A stretch of DNA of 7,250 nt, from positions 1 through 7,250 of the forward strand of contig DILD01000008.1 in NCBI GenBank assembly GCA_002424845.1. Reading direction: 5' to 3'. Below, in pieces: positions 6,082-7,250 of the stretch. Each line of letters begins with the position of its first letter. The first letter of the stretch is position 1. A program made the translations under genes and the position numbers. The notes under the pieces are model-generated. The model was given only the letters and a program-made list of their open reading frames with translations. It was not told the origin of the DNA and did not search any database. The DNA comes from Thiobacillus denitrificans. GTDB taxonomy: Bacteria; Pseudomonadota; Gammaproteobacteria; Burkholderiales; Thiobacillaceae.

Positions 6082-6969
6082 ATGTACAAGACCATCGAAG
6101 ACTGCGTTGGCAATACCCCGCTGGTGCGCTTGAAGCGCATGCCCGGCGCGACGTCGAACACCGTTCTGGTCAAGCTCGAAGGCAACAACCCGGCGGGTTC
6201 GGTGAAGGACCGTCCGGCGCTGTCGATGATTGAGCGTGCCGAGGCGCGCGGTGAGATCAAGCCGGGCGATACCCTGATCGAAGCGACCAGCGGCAACACC
6301 GGGATTGCGCTGGCGATGGCGGCCGCCATGCGCGGCTACAAGATGATCCTGATCATGCCCGAGCACCTGTCGATCGAGCGGCGCCAGAGCATGCGCGCCT
6401 TCGGCGCCGAGCTGCAACTGGTGAGTAAGGAAGCCGGCATGGAAGGCGCACGCGATCTTGCGGTCGAACTGGAAAAGCAGGGGGTCGGCAAGGTCCTCGA
6501 CCAGTTCGCCAACCCCGACAATCCGGAGGCGCACTACCGCAGCACCGGCCCGGAAATCTGGCGCGACACGCAGGGTAAGATCACCCACTTCGTTTCCAGC
6601 ATGGGCACCACCGGCACCATCATGGGCTGCTCGCGCTATCTCAAGGAACAGAACCCTAATATCCAGATCATCGGTGTGCAGCCCACCGAAGGCGCGCAGA
6701 TTCCCGGCATCCGTAAATGGCCGGAAGAATATGTGCCGTCAATCTGCGACCCCAGCCGCGTCGACCGCATGATCTACGTCAGCCAGGAAGACGCCGAGGA
6801 AACCACGCGCCGGCTGGCACGCGAGGAGGGCATCTTCGCCGGAATCTCGTCCGGCGGCGCACTGTGGGCGGCATTGCAGCTGTCGAAGGAAGTCGAGAAC
6901 GCAGTGATCGTTTCCATCGTCTGCGACCGCGGCGACCGTTATCTTTCCACTGGAATTTTCCCGGCCTGA
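6082..6969 (+). CDS. cysM: Cysteine synthase B (O-acetylserine sulfhydrylase B)
   Basis: CysM is a PLP enzyme that makes cysteine from O-acetylserine and sulfide. The B isozyme can also use thiosulfate to form S-sulfocysteine. The 295-residue product begins MYKTIEDCVGNTPLVRL. Lys42 in GNNPAGSVKDRPALSMI forms the Schiff base with PLP. The substrate loop is EATSGNTG (67–74), the phosphate cup GTTGT (175–179), and PGIRKW lies at 208–213. CysM rather than CysK is indicated by GNNPAGSVKDR, the PEHLSIERR stretch and CDRGDRYLSTG near the C terminus, where Cys281 replaces the serine found in CysK. I chose the ATG at 6082, 1 nt after ugd; an in-frame ATG at 6004 lies inside ugd and would add 26 residues with no family match. 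The C-terminal tail is shorter than in E. coli CysM (303 residues). The stop codon overlaps the radA start. Confidence 0.95.
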   Translation: MYKTIEDCVGNTPLVRLKRMPGATSNTVLVKLEGNNPAGSVKDRPALSMIERAEARGEIKPGDTLIEATSGNTGIALAMAAAMRGYKMILIMPEHLSIERRQSMRAFGAELQLVSKEAGMEGARDLAVELEKQGVGKVLDQFANPDNPEAHYRSTGPEIWRDTQGKITHFVSSMGTTGTIMGCSRYLKEQNPNIQIIGVQPTEGAQIPGIRKWPEEYVPSICDPSRVDRMIYVSQEDAEETTRRLAREEGIFAGISSGGALWAALQLSKEVENAVIVSIVCDRGDRYLSTGIFPA

Positions 6970-7250
6970 TGGCCAAGGCCAAGACCCAGTACACCTGCAC
7001 CGAGTGCGGCGGCAGCTCGCCCAAGTGGCAGGGCCAGTGCCCGGCCTGCGGGGCGTGGAACACGCTGGTGGAAACCGTGGTCGAGAAGGCGGCGGCGAGC
7101 CGCTTCCAGTCGCTGGCCTCTTCAAGCGAAGTGAAGTCGCTGGCCGAAGTCGAGGCGGTCGAGGACGAGCGCATCCCTACTGGCATCATTGAACTCGACC
7201 GCGTCCTGGGCGGCGGCATCGTCCGCGGCGGCGTGGTGCTGATCGGCGGC
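6969..7250 (+). CDS. radA: DNA repair protein RadA, N-terminal part (3' end outside window)
   Basis: RadA (Sms) is a RecA-like ATPase that drives branch migration of recombination intermediates and has a C-terminal Lon-like domain. Only the first 94 codons are present. The protein starts MAKAKTQYTCTECGG and carries the N-terminal zinc finger with Cys10, Cys13, Cys24 and Cys27 (C-x2-C-x10-C-x2-C) and the diagnostic SPKWQGQCPACGAWNTL. After a variable linker come RIPTGIIELDRVLGGGIVRGG and VVLIGG; the window ends just before the expected Walker A segment. The ATG overlaps the cysM stop by one base (TGATG), so translation is probably coupled to cysM. No strong Shine-Dalgarno is visible. Identification is firm even though most of the gene is missing, because the zinc finger plus DRVLGGG is specific to RadA. 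Confidence 0.96.
   Translation, partial: MAKAKTQYTCTECGGSSPKWQGQCPACGAWNTLVETVVEKAAASRFQSLASSSEVKSLAEVEAVEDERIPTGIIELDRVLGGGIVRGGVVLIGG

Noticed and set aside
4710..6329. 539-codon open frame on the minus strand over ugd and the start of cysM
   Set aside because: Over ugd it is codon-aligned with the sense gene and open for the same codon-bias reason. The translation shows no known motif, while ugd on the other strand has complete catalytic motifs.
1..7250. A novel defence, mobile or biosynthetic system
   Set aside because: Every base-rich coding region is assigned to a conserved housekeeping or envelope gene, all on one strand with uniform composition; no integrase, transposase, toxin, repeat array or unassigned ORF remains.

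Overview
The window is a GC-rich, almost fully coding stretch of bacterial chromosome with every gene on the + strand. Protein sequences and gene order (cmk–rpsA–ihfB–lapA–lapB–pyrF–ugd–cysM–radA) fit a Betaproteobacterium. The C-terminal S1 tail ending in TNLGALLKAKLDNKNAE and the lapAB–pyrF–ugd arrangement suggest the Nitrosomonadales/Thiobacillaceae side of the class. That placement is inference from memory of gene order, not from a database search. There are no mobile elements, CRISPR arrays, tRNA or rRNA genes, and no sign of horizontal transfer.

Region 1 (1–2482) is an information-processing block. It holds the 3' part of cmk (cytidylate kinase), a 77-nt leader with two hairpins, rpsA (ribosomal protein S1, six S1 domains) and ihfB (IHF beta subunit) only 3 nt behind it. 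It is closed by a strong intrinsic terminator (perfect 10-bp stem, TTAG loop, six T).

Region 2 (2483–7250) begins with a 77-nt gap carrying a candidate sigma-70 promoter. Six tightly packed genes follow: lapA and lapB (inner-membrane LPS-assembly proteins; LapB controls LpxC turnover), pyrF (OMP decarboxylase), ugd (UDP-glucose 6-dehydrogenase), cysM (cysteine synthase B) and the 5' end of radA (DNA recombination/repair ATPase, cut off just before its Walker A motif). Gaps between these genes are 2, 38, 13, 1 and -1 nt and no terminator is visible among them, so they probably form one transcription unit. The shared theme is partly envelope: LapB sets LPS synthesis through LpxC, and Ugd supplies UDP-glucuronate for surface sugars. 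PyrF, CysM and RadA are housekeeping genes carried along.

I see no undescribed multi-gene system. The points worth a second look are small: a canonical G-quadruplex motif ending at the pyrF start codon, the double-hairpin rpsA leader, a perfect palindrome in the spacer of the putative lapAB promoter, matching zinc-ribbon geometry in LapB and RadA, and an exact 20-bp repeat between two S1 modules.
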